Of a stretch of DNA of 47,558 nt, positions 15,952 to 25,356 are shown in pieces. A program made the translations under genes and the position numbers. The notes under the pieces were generated by a model. It made no database searches. It was not told the origin of the DNA and saw only the letters and a program-made list of their open reading frames with translations. The stretch covers positions 97,041 to 144,598 of the forward strand of contig PMAE01000078.1 of NCBI GenBank assembly GCA_003152485.1, read 5' to 3'. Numbering within the stretch: position 1 is the first letter of the stretch; each line of letters begins with the position of its first letter. The stretch is from Gemmatimonadota bacterium. GTDB taxonomy: Bacteria; Gemmatimonadota; Gemmatimonadetes; Gemmatimonadales; Gemmatimonadaceae.

Positions 15952-18634
15952 AGATCCACCCTTTGGCATGCAGAAACCCCTTCACGACTTGTGTCAGGGC
16001 GAGGTACGCGACGAGCGTCCCGGCAAGGAGCGGCCAGTAGCCACCCGGTAGTGCCACGAGGCCTAGCGCGGGAGCTATAGGAGATAGCGGCAGATAGATC
16101 CCGATTGCCATGATCACGGTCGTCGTGGCAATGAGCGGCCAACTGGCGCGGCTCTGGAGGAATGGGATGCGATTCGTGCGGATGATGTGGATGATGAGCG
16201 TCTGCGACAGGAGCGACTCGACAAACCAGCCCGTTTGGAAGAGCGCCGCGTGCGCCGGGGTGCGGGCGGCGAACAGGAAGTACATGATGGCGTACGTCGT
16301 GTAGTCGAACAAGGAGCTGATGGGTCCAACGAACAGAATGAAGCGTCGGATCTCCTTGATGTCCCAGGGACGCGGCCGCGCGATCTGCTCCTCGTCGACG
16401 TTGTCGCCCGGGATCGGCACCTGGGAAAAATCGTACATCAGGTTGTTGGTCAATACCTGAATCGGCGCCATTGGCACGAATGGCAACAGTGCGCTGGCCC
16501 CCAGCACACTGAACATGTTGCCGAAGTTCGAGCTCGCGCCCATGCGCACGTACTTGACGATGTTGGCGAAAACCTTGCGGCCCTCGAGGACGCCCGCCTG
16601 CAAGACGAGCAAGCTCTTCTCTAGCAGAATGATGTCCGCGGACGCCTTCGCGACGTCCACCGCCGTGTCGACGGAGACACCCACGTCGGCCGCATGCAGT
16701 CCTGCCGCATCGTTGATGCCGTCCCCGAGAAACCCCACGACGTGCCCCCGGGCTTGCAGGGCCTGAATGATGCGCTGTTTGTGCGCCGGCGTGAGCCGCG
16801 CGAACACGGCCGACCGGTCGGCGAGATCAGCCAGCGCGGTGTCTGTGATGCCGTCGAGATCCCTGCCAAGCACGACCGCATCGACCGGGAGCCCTACATG
16901 GCCACAGATTTTTCGGGTGACGAGTTCGTTGTCTCCGGTGAGAATCTTGACCGCGACGCCTGCTTGCCGTAACGCTTCGAGCGCGGGGCGGGCGCTCTCT
17001 TTTGGAGGATCGAGGAACGCCACGTACCCCGACAGCGTGAGGTCCACCTCATCCTCCTTGCCATAGGTGTCTCGCGACGGCACGTCGCGATACGCCACGG
17101 CGAGGACTCGGAAGCCATCGGCGCTCAAGCGGTCGTATTCCTCCGTCAGATCGGGGAGGAACGCGGGCTCGATGGGGACGACGTCACCGTCGGCGGAGAA
17201 GTGTGTGCACCGGCGGAAGATCTCCTCGGGCGCGCCTTTCGCGATCAGTCGATACCCGCCGTCGGGGCGCGCGACGACGACCGACATCAGCTTGCGCGAG
17301 AAATCGAACGGCACTTCATCCACCTTGCGGTAGCCGTCGAACGAGACGGTCCCGTCGCGCTCCCCAAATGCCAGGATGGCCCGGTCCAGCACGTTCTTCA
17401 GCCCCGTTTGGAAATGACTCACGAGCGACGCGGCCAGCAGCACGTCGCGACTCTCCACCCCGGTCACGTCGCAGTGCATCTCGAGGATGACTTCATCCAT
17501 CGTGAGCGTTCCCGTCTTGTCCGTGCACAGCACGTCCATTGCCCCGAAGTTCTGGATAGCGTCGAGGCGCTTCACGATCACGTGCTCGCGCGCCATGGCC
17601 ACGGCTCCACGGGACAAGCACACCGAGACGATCATGGGCAGCATTTCCGGCGTCAGGCCGACGGCGACAGCGAGCGCGAAGAACAGCGCCTCATGCCAGT
17701 CGTGCTTGGTCACGCCATTGATCACGAATACGAGCGGCACCATAACCGCCATGAACCAGATCATGAGCCATGTAAACCGCGTGATACCGCGGTCGAACGC
17801 GGTGGGCACGGGTGCCGTCGTAATGCTCTTGGCCATACTGCCGAAGTACGTCGCGGACCCGGTGGCAGCGGCGATCGCGAGACCGGTACCGCTCTGGACG
17901 CTCGTTCCCAGGAAGCAGAGGTTGGGCAGGTCCAGCGGCGGCACGCCGTCCGGGGAGATGGGCGCATCGCTCTTCTCGACGGGCATCGACTCACCGGTCA
18001 GGCTCGCCTGGTTGATGAAGACATCCTTACCCGACAGCAGCCTGACGTCGGCGGGTACCATGTCCCCAGCCGACAATAGGATCAAGTCGCCGCGCACGAC
18101 ATCGCGAAGTGGCACTTCACGCGACACGCCGTCTCGCATCACGGTCGTCGTGACGCGCACCATGGCGCGCAACTTCGCGGCGGCGGCACCGGCGCGGGTC
18201 TCCTGGGTAAATCGGAGACCGACGCCAAGTGCGATCATGCTCGTCATCACGATCGCCGCTCGCCGGTCACCAGTGGCCAGTGACGTGAGCGCCAGCACGG
18301 CGAGCAGCACAACGAGCGGATTCCAGAACATCCCCAGGAGACGTCGGAGCCAATTTGGCTCCCGTTGCGTGGCGATCTCGTTTGGCCCGTCCGTCACGAG
18401 CCGCCGGGCCGCCTCCTTCTCCGTCAGGCCGCTCTCGGAGGATCCGAATTGCGTGAGTACATCGATCCTGGCTGCCGAACAGGACCCAACCAGCGCGGGC
18501 ACGACCGCCGCCGAGGTACTCGAAGCGGTGCGGTGCGGCATCCACCACGAGAGGCGCGCAGCCCGGCTCCGGGGCTGGGCCAGGCGCTGGGTCAGGCGCT
18601 GGGCCACCCGTTGTCCCAGCCAAGTCGTGTTCAC
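15950..18634 (-). CDS. mgtA: Mg2+-importing-type P-type ATPase (MgtA/MgtB family)
   Basis: An 894-residue P-type ATPase. It has the phospho-acceptor D372 in CTDKTGTLT, the actuator TGES, the ATP-binding KGAPEE motif and the hinge GDGINDA. The VKRLDAIQNFGAMDVLCTDKTGTLT context and the C-terminal segment with QVLTNNLMYDFSQ match the Mg2+-transporting MgtA/MgtB branch. There are about ten membrane helices. The extreme N-terminus has a short duplicated QRLTQRLAQ stretch. The GTG start follows GAGAGGT. The protein would import Mg2+ (possibly Ni2+) across the inner membrane, though the metal cannot be fixed from sequence. I found no copy of the palindromic box before it. Cation P-type ATPases are also part of the mycobacterial DosR regulon, there CtpF. 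Confidence 0.9.
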   Translation of the reverse strand: MNTTWLGQRVAQRLTQRLAQPRSRAARLSWWMPHRTASSTSAAVVPALVGSCSAARIDVLTQFGSSESGLTEKEAARRLVTDGPNEIATQREPNWLRRLLGMFWNPLVVLLAVLALTSLATGDRRAAIVMTSMIALGVGLRFTQETRAGAAAAKLRAMVRVTTTVMRDGVSREVPLRDVVRGDLILLSAGDMVPADVRLLSGKDVFINQASLTGESMPVEKSDAPISPDGVPPLDLPNLCFLGTSVQSGTGLAIAAATGSATYFGSMAKSITTAPVPTAFDRGITRFTWLMIWFMAVMVPLVFVINGVTKHDWHEALFFALAVAVGLTPEMLPMIVSVCLSRGAVAMAREHVIVKRLDAIQNFGAMDVLCTDKTGTLTMDEVILEMHCDVTGVESRDVLLAASLVSHFQTGLKNVLDRAILAFGERDGTVSFDGYRKVDEVPFDFSRKLMSVVVARPDGGYRLIAKGAPEEIFRRCTHFSADGDVVPIEPAFLPDLTEEYDRLSADGFRVLAVAYRDVPSRDTYGKEDEVDLTLSGYVAFLDPPKESARPALEALRQAGVAVKILTGDNELVTRKICGHVGLPVDAVVLGRDLDGITDTALADLADRSAVFARLTPAHKQRIIQALQARGHVVGFLGDGINDAAGLHAADVGVSVDTAVDVAKASADIILLEKSLLVLQAGVLEGRKVFANIVKYVRMGASSNFGNMFSVLGASALLPFVPMAPIQVLTNNLMYDFSQVPIPGDNVDEEQIARPRPWDIKEIRRFILFVGPISSLFDYTTYAIMYFLFAARTPAHAALFQTGWFVESLLSQTLIIHIIRTNRIPFLQSRASWPLIATTTVIMAIGIYLPLSPIAPALGLVALPGGYWPLLAGTLVAYLALTQVVKGFLHAKGWI

Positions 18635-18889
18635 GTCGGGACCTCTCTCGTCACGAGGAGCCCGATGGAATCCGGGCGAACAGTGCTATCTGGTCGAATA
18701 GTACGCCATGAGACCGTGGGAACCATGGGACCGCCGCCGACCGTCACCATCACGGTCTCGCGGCCCGTATCCGGTTCGGCAGCGCGTCGGCGGATCTGAT
18801 CGCGAGACCAACGCCGAGCGCGATCAGGCCAATGCGCAGAGCAGCGCCGGCCCTAGGGTCGGGACGTCGTCAGCGGCGATGACGGTCGC
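18635..18889. other. intergenic with a possible membrane-helix remnant
   Basis: About 255 bp between the P-type ATPase start and the end of the esterase gene. On the minus strand around 18775-18870, a frame of about 40 codons without a start codon encodes a hydrophobic stretch (RIGLIALGVGLAIRS) like a membrane helix. It may be the tail of a decayed small membrane protein. No palindromic box was found here. Confidence 0.25.
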
Positions 18890-20266
18890 TCAGAGCGCGG
18901 TGGGGTAGGTCTCCGGCGGCTCTCCCGCTTCCCATCGCCCCGTGCGCTCCAACGGCTCGACGGCTCGCGTGGTATCGTAGTGCAGGATCGCATCGAATTG
19001 GCGCGCGAGCGATGCGTAGAAGTAATGGCTCTGACGTTCCGTCTCGGGTCGGTAGATGACGCCGATTGCCCGCTCCAGTCTGGGCGCGGTGAGCGCCGTT
19101 GCGGCTGCCGGTTGTCCGCGAAGATCGAGCAGGAAGTTCGGCACGTGCAGACTATGGAACAGTGCCTCAAAGCTCTCGGAAAGCGCGGGGCGCACCTGCT
19201 TGCGTTCGGCGGCGCTGCCCCAATCGGTCGCCGCGGTTACCGTGCCGGTGTACGTGGTGAACCCGACCAATACGGCCGCTGCTCCCGCCTGAGCTCGGAC
19301 CAGTTGGCCGACGTTGAGTTCCCCGCGCGCAGCCATCTCCGTGGCCCGGGCATCGCCGAGGTGCGAGTTGTGCGCCCACACGACGATCTTGCCGGGATTT
19401 GGGCCGGGGGCCAGGAATCGCGCGAGCTCGCCCAGCGTTTCCGCCATGTGCTGATCACGAAGGTTCCAGGAGAGCACAGGGCCGGCGAACATGGCCCGGT
19501 AGTATCGCTCGGCGTTGCGTACGAGCCGAGCGTTTTGCTCAGCAAAGAAGAGCGCATCCCGCCCGATCCGGCCGTCGCGCCGCGCATATTCGCCCGCCGC
19601 GTGCTGAAGCTCGATGAGCTGAGCCACAACCTCACGCTCGCAGGTCGGAGTTAAGCCGAGGACTGCCGCCTGGCCGTAGGCCTGCGGATCGTCGCCGCCC
19701 ACATTCTCAAAGCAGGCGTACCGCTCGCGGGCACGAGCCGCTGCCACCGGATCGACGAGATCGAGGTACTCGAGCACGGCGGCGATTGACGCGTGCATGC
19801 TGTAGAGATCCAATCCATAGAAACCCACTTTCCGCGCATCGTCCGGTCGCTGGTCGTTGAATTCCCGCAGCCAGCCGACGAAGTCGAGTACGTCCGAGTT
19901 GCGCCACATCCACTGGGGAAAGCGCCGGAATCCGCTGAGCGCATCGGTCGCCTCGCCGTCGTCCGTCGCGCCACGCACAAAACGGTTCACCCGATAGGCA
20001 TCGGGCCAGTCCGCCTCGACTGCGACGGCGCTGAACCCCACCTCGCGTATAAGCCGCTTCGTGATCTCTGCCCGAATGCGGTAGAACTCGTGGGTTCCGT
20101 GCGACGCTTCTCCGATCAGCACGTAGCGTGCGTGCTTGGCGAGCTCGATGATCGGTGCAAGGTCGTCCGACCCGCCGCTGAGAGGACGGATGGCGGCGCC
20201 GAGCGCCTGAATGACGCCATCCGTCGTCGATGGAGCCGTCGTCAAGCCGGCCGCCGGCGCGCTCAT
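18890..20266 (-). CDS. erythromycin-esterase-like hydrolase
   Basis: A 458-residue protein of the EreA/ChaN-like fold. The N-terminal motif [12 protein letters not shown] (E53, H56, E60) holds the proposed catalytic histidine and glutamates of the family. Later motifs include [40 protein letters not shown] and [12 protein letters not shown]. Family members open macrolide lactones in a few cases, but most chromosomal copies have unknown substrates, so antibiotic resistance should not be assumed. The ATGA overlap with the phosphoribosyltransferase gene indicates tight coupling. In mycobacteria the DosR-controlled Rv2030c carries both domains in a single chain. Confidence 0.88.
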   Translation of the reverse strand: MSAPAAGLTTAPSTTDGVIQALGAAIRPLSGGSDDLAPIIELAKHARYVLIGEASHGTHEFYRIRAEITKRLIREVGFSAVAVEADWPDAYRVNRFVRGATDDGEATDALSGFRRFPQWMWRNSDVLDFVGWLREFNDQRPDDARKVGFYGLDLYSMHASIAAVLEYLDLVDPVAAARARERYACFENVGGDDPQAYGQAAVLGLTPTCEREVVAQLIELQHAAGEYARRDGRIGRDALFFAEQNARLVRNAERYYRAMFAGPVLSWNLRDQHMAETLGELARFLAPGPNPGKIVVWAHNSHLGDARATEMAARGELNVGQLVRAQAGAAAVLVGFTTYTGTVTAATDWGSAAERKQVRPALSESFEALFHSLHVPNFLLDLRGQPAAATALTAPRLERAIGVIYRPETERQSHYFYASLARQFDAILHYDTTRAVEPLERTGRWEAGEPPETYPTAL

Positions 20267-21021
20267 GGCGATACGGGTGAGGGCGCCGTGTCGGGTGCCG
20301 GCGTGCTGGGGGCACGGCGTGCACTATGCGCCTGGGTCCACTCATGATCCGCACGCTGCAATAGATCCCGTACCTCGTCGTCGGTCGTCTGGCTGAAGTC
20401 CTGATACCAAGCGCCCACGCCGTAGAAGGGCTCAGGCGTGACGGCACAGATCACCTCGTCGGCATAGCGCCGAAGCTCGCTGCACGTGTCCGCGGCACCG
20501 ATGGGGACCGCAACTACGATTCGGGCAGGCCGACGCTCTCGGAGCGCCGCCACGGCGGCGAGCATGGATGATCCGGTCGCCAAGCCGTCATCCACGAGAA
20601 TCACTGTCTTGCCCTCCACCGGAGGCGACGGGCGATCGTCGCGGTACAGCTGTTCCCGCCGTTGGAGCTCGCGCTGCTCAGCCCTGAGCACTCGCGCCAC
20701 ATCATCCTCGCCGAGCCCGACGGTCCCGATCACGTCACGATTGAAGACCACGAGGCCGCCGCTGGCGACCGCACCCATCGCCAGTTCGTCGTGGCCGGGC
20801 AGCCCCAGCTTGCGGACGACAAAAACGTCGAGGGGGGCGTCGAGCGCGCGCGCCACCTCATACGCGACGGGCACGCCGCCCCGGGGCAGCGCCAACACGA
20901 TCACATCCGCCCGCCCGGTATACGGAGCAAGAGCGCGTGCCAAGGCAGCGCCCGCATCCCGGCGATCGGGGAACGCGTGGCGGGGTTGCCGGGTGGCCTG
21001 CAGCAGAGATCTGGTATCCAT
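20263..21021 (-). CDS. phosphoribosyltransferase-like protein
   Basis: A 252-residue type-I phosphoribosyltransferase fold. The PRPP-binding loop is [14 protein letters not shown] (about 140-153) and the pyrophosphate loop lies near [15 protein letters not shown] (about 43-57). The central region ([22 protein letters not shown]) is typical of the stand-alone family often found beside erythromycin-esterase homologues. The C-terminus ends in a Ser/Pro/Ala tail. The ATG at 21021 was chosen over an upstream in-frame ATG because the extra residues look random. Its acceptor substrate is unknown. It lies between the DUF4242 gene and the esterase gene in one operon. Confidence 0.87.
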   Translation of the reverse strand: MDTRSLLQATRQPRHAFPDRRDAGAALARALAPYTGRADVIVLALPRGGVPVAYEVARALDAPLDVFVVRKLGLPGHDELAMGAVASGGLVVFNRDVIGTVGLGEDDVARVLRAEQRELQRREQLYRDDRPSPPVEGKTVILVDDGLATGSSMLAAVAALRERRPARIVVAVPIGAADTCSELRRYADEVICAVTPEPFYGVGAWYQDFSQTTDDEVRDLLQRADHEWTQAHSARRAPSTPAPDTAPSPVSP

Positions 21022-21062
21022 AGTACGGCGGCTCGGTAGGGCCGGGCGAGACTTGAAGCCGC

Positions 21063-21359
21063 TCACGCCGGCTTCGACGCTCCGGCGGACGATGGATCGA
21101 TCATTCGGGTTACCTGCGACACTGAATCGGCCGGAAACCCTCCGCGCGTCGCGTGCTCGCGGATCGCCTGCGCGTTCGGCGCGTTATAGACACAATAGAG
21201 CTTGTCACCGGTCACATAACTCTGAACCCACTTAATGGGCGTTCCCTCCGCCGTCATGCCACGAAGCACGTCATTGGATTTCGCAGCGAGTTGCTGCATC
21301 TCCTTGTCCGACATCTTCCCTGCGCCCGGCAACGAACGTTCAATCACAAATTCCGGCAT
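21063..21359 (-). CDS. DUF4242 small protein
   Basis: A 98-residue protein of the DUF4242 family: MPEFVIERSLPGAGKMS at the start, VQSYVTGDKLYCVYNAPN in the middle and a SVSQVTRMIDP end, giving a ferredoxin-like alpha/beta pattern. The ATG at 21359 follows GGAGGTG; earlier in-frame starts are not needed. The family has no established biochemical role, although relatives are often called nickel- or SCO4226-like proteins. It heads the operon with the phosphoribosyltransferase and esterase genes, and a near-perfect palindromic box lies about 70 bp upstream. Confidence 0.8.
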   Translation of the reverse strand: MPEFVIERSLPGAGKMSDKEMQQLAAKSNDVLRGMTAEGTPIKWVQSYVTGDKLYCVYNAPNAQAIREHATRGGFPADSVSQVTRMIDPSSAGASKPA

Positions 21360-21427
21360 TGCGAACACCTCCATCGGTGATATCAGGGCTTCCACTCACA
21401 TCATACTCACCCGACGCATCCGCGTCA

Positions 21428-21444
21428 GTGAGGCTTTCCCTGAC
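21428..21444. promoter_or_regulatory. palindromic regulatory box, DUF4242 operon promoter
   Basis: GTGAGGC-TTT-CCCTGAC matches the consensus at 13 of 14 half-site positions, counting either S. On the minus strand it is followed 22 bp later by TATGAT, a plausible -10 element, then the DUF4242 gene. It also lies beyond the 3' end of the ABC permease gene at 21472. Confidence 0.65.
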
Positions 21445-21471
21445 GTATTGTCGGGATTCCGCACCCCGTGG

Positions 21472-22617
21472 TCACGTAGACGCGGCCACGGAACGGAAGC
21501 GAGCCAGCGCCAACGCGAACAAGCCGCCACCGATGGCCGCGACCGCGACAAAGTCGGGCCAGACGACGCTGAATCCCGCCCCACGATAGAGGATGGCCTG
21601 CGCGAACGACACGAAGTGGGTCGACGGCGAGATTTGCATAATCGCCTGAAGGGCCGGCGGCATGCTTTCGAGGGGTGTATTGCTGCCGGACAGCATGTTC
21701 ATCGGCATCGCCACCAGCATGTAGAGCAGCCCGAGCTGAGGCATCGACCGGGCGATGGTGGCGAGGACGATCCCGATCGCCGTCGCGAAGAAGAGATAGA
21801 GCGCGACACCCCCCATGAAGAGGGGAACCGATCCGGCGACCGGAATCCCCAGCAACATGCGCACGACGATCGTCAGCGAGAGTCCGACCGCGATGGTGAT
21901 GACCAGGCCATTGGCCCAGACCTTCGCCATCGCGATCTCGAACGGCGTCACCGGCATGACGAGCAGATGATCCATGGTGCCATGCTCGCGCTCCCGGATG
22001 ACCGCCGCGCCCGCGAGTATGATGGCCAGCATGGTCACGTTGCCAATGATCCCCATGACGCTCGTAAACCAGGCCGTGGTGACGTTGGGATTGTAGGCAA
22101 TCCGGACGGCAAGCGTGACGGGGCTCACCGGAATGCCCTGCGCACGCGATTGAAAGGTGCCCTCCGACCGGGTGACGAAGTCGCTGACCTCAGTGGTCAG
22201 AATCTGCTGGATGTAGCCCGCTCCGAGCCCCGCTTGGACCATCGCGGTGGCGTCGATGTTCACCTGCACGGCGGGACTCCGCCCGCCCAGCACGTCACGC
22301 TCGAAGTTCGGCGGAATATCAATGATGAACGTGTACGTGCCGACGTTCATCAAGCGATCGATGTCGCTCGCACGAACGGGCTGCGGTGGTTTGAAATATG
22401 GCGGCAGCAACGCGGCCGCCATCTGGCGCGCCAGCGCCGAGTGATCTTCGTCCACGATGCCGACGGAGGCATTGTGGAGTTCCTGCGAGTTGCTCTGGGC
22501 CTGGGAATACACGGCCAAGGAAAAGGAGTAGATGACGAACGCCAGCAGCACGGCGTCGTGAAAGAAGCTGCGTAACTCCTTCACCCCGAGCCAGAAGATC
22601 GTCGACACCGTGCGCAC
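21472..22617 (-). CDS. ABC-2 permease, YhhJ-like
   Basis: A 381-residue permease with one N-terminal membrane helix (about 23-40), a large external domain (about 45-170) and five helices at the C-terminus. The motif AAVIREREHGTMDHLLVMPVTPFEIAMAK is characteristic of the YhhJ/YbhR group. It starts 8 bp after the stop of the double-ATPase gene, at a GTG. It is the last gene of the three-gene export operon with a YhiI-like adaptor and an RbbA-like ATPase/permease. Confidence 0.88.
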   Translation of the reverse strand: MRTVSTIFWLGVKELRSFFHDAVLLAFVIYSFSLAVYSQAQSNSQELHNASVGIVDEDHSALARQMAAALLPPYFKPPQPVRASDIDRLMNVGTYTFIIDIPPNFERDVLGGRSPAVQVNIDATAMVQAGLGAGYIQQILTTEVSDFVTRSEGTFQSRAQGIPVSPVTLAVRIAYNPNVTTAWFTSVMGIIGNVTMLAIILAGAAVIREREHGTMDHLLVMPVTPFEIAMAKVWANGLVITIAVGLSLTIVVRMLLGIPVAGSVPLFMGGVALYLFFATAIGIVLATIARSMPQLGLLYMLVAMPMNMLSGSNTPLESMPPALQAIMQISPSTHFVSFAQAILYRGAGFSVVWPDFVAVAAIGGGLFALALARFRSVAAST

Positions 22618-22624
22618 GGCTTCC

Positions 22625-25351
22625 CTACCGCTGCTGTTTGCGCAGAAGCGCGACGCTCAACAGCGTGAAGATCGGCACGAAGGCGGCGACTCCAAGGAGA
22701 TACCCATAGAGATCGTGAAATCCTAAGGCCTTCGTAAACGTCCCGACGCTTATCCGGAGGAAATAGGTCATCGGGAACGCCTTGCCCATGATCGCCGGAA
22801 ATCCGGTGAGCGATGACACGGGAGTCAACATCCCCGAGAACTGGGTCGCCGGCAACACGGTCAGGATCGCCGTGCCGAATAGGGCGGCGATCTGTGTCCG
22901 GGTGAACGAGGAGATGAACATCCCGTACCCCGTCGTGGCCGTGACGTATAGCACGACGCCCAGGAGGAGCGTGGGAAAGCTGCCCTTCAGGGGCACCTTG
23001 AACACGACTTCCGCGATGATCATGAGCACCGCGAAATTCGCGAGCGACAGGATGATGTAGGGCAGCTGTTTTCCGATCAGGAATTCAAGCCGCGTGACGG
23101 GCGTCACGTACAGGTTCGTGATCGAGCCCAATTCTTTCTCTCGGACCACGGCCAGCGCCATCAGGATCGCCGGGATCAGCGCGAGGAGCATGGCGATCGT
23201 CCCCGGCACCATGGCGTAGATGCTGTCGAAATCTTGGTTGTAGCGAAACCGGGCCTCGAGACTGGCGGGCGCAGTCGCCGAGTCCCCTGTCACCCGTTGC
23301 TGCCAGTCTGACAAGAACTGCGCGTGCGCGGCCTGGATATACCCGCGGATCGTTTCCGCGCGAAAGGGCATGGCACCGTCGATCCACACGCCAACTTCGG
23401 TCGATCTGCCTCGTTGCAGATCGCGGCCGAAGTCGGGCGGAATTTCGATCGCGGCCTTGATCGTGCTCATCGCGAGCCGCCGTTCGAGGTCCGCGTCGTC
23501 GACGAGCCTCGGCTTCTCGACGAAGTACGTGGAGCCGCGAAGTGCCTCGAGATAGGCGACACTCTCCGGCGACCGATCGTAGTCGAGCACGCCAAACGAC
23601 AGGTTGTTGACGTCGGTGGAAATCCCGGCGCCAAAGATCAGCATTAGAAGCGCGGTACCGAATATCGCAAACCCCAGCCGGATCGGGTCGCGCATCAACT
23701 CGAGGCGCTCACGACGGGTATAGGCGAACACACGTCGTGGACTAAACACCGCCAGGCGTCGTCGCGCCCCGGGATCATCCGCGACGGTTCTGCCCGGCGA
23801 TCCCGGAACGATACTCGTCGTGGATCGCGTCGCTTCTTCGAGATAGCTAATGAACGCGGCCTCGAGCGTCACCGCGTTGCGCGAGCGGGCCAGCGCCGCG
23901 GGCGTGTCGATGGCCAGCACGCGCCCCGCCGACATGAGCGCTACCCGGTCGCATCGCGCCGCTTCGTTCATGAAATGCGTCGAGACGAAGATCGTCACGT
24001 CCTGCCGACGCGAGAGGTCGGCCAGCAGTTCCCAGAAGCGATCGCGCGCCAGCGGATCCACGCCAGATGTCGGCTCGTCGAGGATGAGTATCTCGGGGCC
24101 ATGCACCACGGCGACGGCGAGCGAAAGCCGCTGGCGGATGCCGAGCGGAAGCTCACCCGCGTTCTGGTCGGCGTAGGCATCGAGTCCGAATCGCACCAGA
24201 AGCTCGCCGACCCGACCAGGAATCGTGCTGGCCGGCAGGTGGAACAGTCGCGCGTGCAACGTGAGGTTTTGCCGGACGGTCAGCTCGGTATAGAGCGAGA
24301 AGGATTGCGACATGTAGCCGACCCGCTCGCGGGCGTGCAGATCACCGGCCGCGACCGGCTGACCGAACAGCATGGCCTCGCCGCTGGTCGGCGGCAGGAG
24401 ACCGGTCAGCATCTTCATGGTCGTGGTCTTCCCGGACCCGTTGGAGCCCACGAATCCGAATATCTCCCCCCGCTCGATGGTGAAGCTGGCGTGATCGACG
24501 GCTGTGAAGTCACCGAAGCGGCGAGTGAGGTCCCGAGCCACGATGACGGGCGGTCCGCCGGTCGAGAGACGCGGCGGGATGGACAGCGTCCGATGCCCGG
24601 CGCGCCGCCGCTCTGGCAACAGCGCAATGAAGGTGTCCTCCAGGACGGCCGTGCCAGTGCTTGCTTTCAGTTCTGCGGGGGTGCCAGTGGCGAGAATCCG
24701 GCCGTCATCGAGCGCGGCGAGCCAATCGAACTGGTCAGCCTCCTCCATGTACGCTGTGGCCACGATGACGCTCATCCCAGGCCGCCGGGTCCGCATGCGG
24801 GCGATGAGCTCCCAGAACTGGCGGCGCGACAACGGATCGACGCCTGTCGTCGGTTCGTCGAGAACGAGAAGGGTGGGATCGTGGATGAGGGCGCAGCAGA
24901 GGCCGAGTTTCTGGCGCATGCCGCCGGAAAGCTGCTTCACGAGGCGGTCCGGGAATGCAGCAAGTCCGGTGCTATCGAGCAGTTCGGCGATGCGGCGACG
25001 CCGTTCGGCGCGTGCGTGCCCAAAGAGACGGCCGAAGAAGTCGATGTTCTCCGTCACGCTCAAGTCGTCGTAGAGATTCCGGCCGAGCCCCTGGGGCATG
25101 TACGCGATGCGCGGGCACGCGGCACGGCGATGGCGGCTGTCCCCCATGTCGCCGCCCAGGACCCACATGCGACCACTCTGGAGCTGCGTGGCTCCCGCCA
25201 CGAGGCCGAGAAGCGTGGACTTTCCGACACCATCGGGCCCGATCAAGCCGGCCATGCATCCGGCGGGGATGTCGATGGTCACATTCTCGAGCGCCACGCT
25301 GGGTCCATAGCGATGCGTCACTCGAGCCGCTCGGACAATCGCGTCCGGCAT
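22625..25351 (-). CDS. RbbA/YhiH-like fused ABC transporter (two ATPase domains plus permease)
   Basis: A 908-residue fusion. ATPase 1 (about 1-230) has Walker A GPDGVGKST, signature LSGGMRQKLGL and Walker B LLVLDEPTTGVDP. ATPase 2 (about 265-500) has GSNGSGKTT, LILDEPTSGVDP and a degenerate signature LPLGIRQRLSL. An ABC-2 permease follows at about 540-908, with a GAGISTDVNNL start and the REKELGSITNLYVTPVTRLEFLIGK motif. The order is that of RbbA, a ribosome-associated ATPase in E. coli, although in operons with an adaptor an export role is more likely. The Asn-to-Asp change in the first Walker A is noticeable. The ATG lies 5 bp after the adaptor stop. Confidence 0.9.
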   Translation of the reverse strand: MPDAIVRAARVTHRYGPSVALENVTIDIPAGCMAGLIGPDGVGKSTLLGLVAGATQLQSGRMWVLGGDMGDSRHRRAACPRIAYMPQGLGRNLYDDLSVTENIDFFGRLFGHARAERRRRIAELLDSTGLAAFPDRLVKQLSGGMRQKLGLCCALIHDPTLLVLDEPTTGVDPLSRRQFWELIARMRTRRPGMSVIVATAYMEEADQFDWLAALDDGRILATGTPAELKASTGTAVLEDTFIALLPERRRAGHRTLSIPPRLSTGGPPVIVARDLTRRFGDFTAVDHASFTIERGEIFGFVGSNGSGKTTTMKMLTGLLPPTSGEAMLFGQPVAAGDLHARERVGYMSQSFSLYTELTVRQNLTLHARLFHLPASTIPGRVGELLVRFGLDAYADQNAGELPLGIRQRLSLAVAVVHGPEILILDEPTSGVDPLARDRFWELLADLSRRQDVTIFVSTHFMNEAARCDRVALMSAGRVLAIDTPAALARSRNAVTLEAAFISYLEEATRSTTSIVPGSPGRTVADDPGARRRLAVFSPRRVFAYTRRERLELMRDPIRLGFAIFGTALLMLIFGAGISTDVNNLSFGVLDYDRSPESVAYLEALRGSTYFVEKPRLVDDADLERRLAMSTIKAAIEIPPDFGRDLQRGRSTEVGVWIDGAMPFRAETIRGYIQAAHAQFLSDWQQRVTGDSATAPASLEARFRYNQDFDSIYAMVPGTIAMLLALIPAILMALAVVREKELGSITNLYVTPVTRLEFLIGKQLPYIILSLANFAVLMIIAEVVFKVPLKGSFPTLLLGVVLYVTATTGYGMFISSFTRTQIAALFGTAILTVLPATQFSGMLTPVSSLTGFPAIMGKAFPMTYFLRISVGTFTKALGFHDLYGYLLGVAAFVPIFTLLSVALLRKQQR

Positions 25352-25356
25352 AGGCG

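Noticed and set aside
18890-20266. Macrolide resistance gene
   Set aside because: The fold and catalytic motif are those of the erythromycin-esterase family, but most chromosomal members beside phosphoribosyltransferases have no shown resistance role.
21235-22575. 446-codon plus-strand frame opposite the YhhJ-like permease
   Set aside because: It mirrors the membrane-protein gene, is His/Arg/Asp-rich without any domain, and starts inside the DUF4242 gene.
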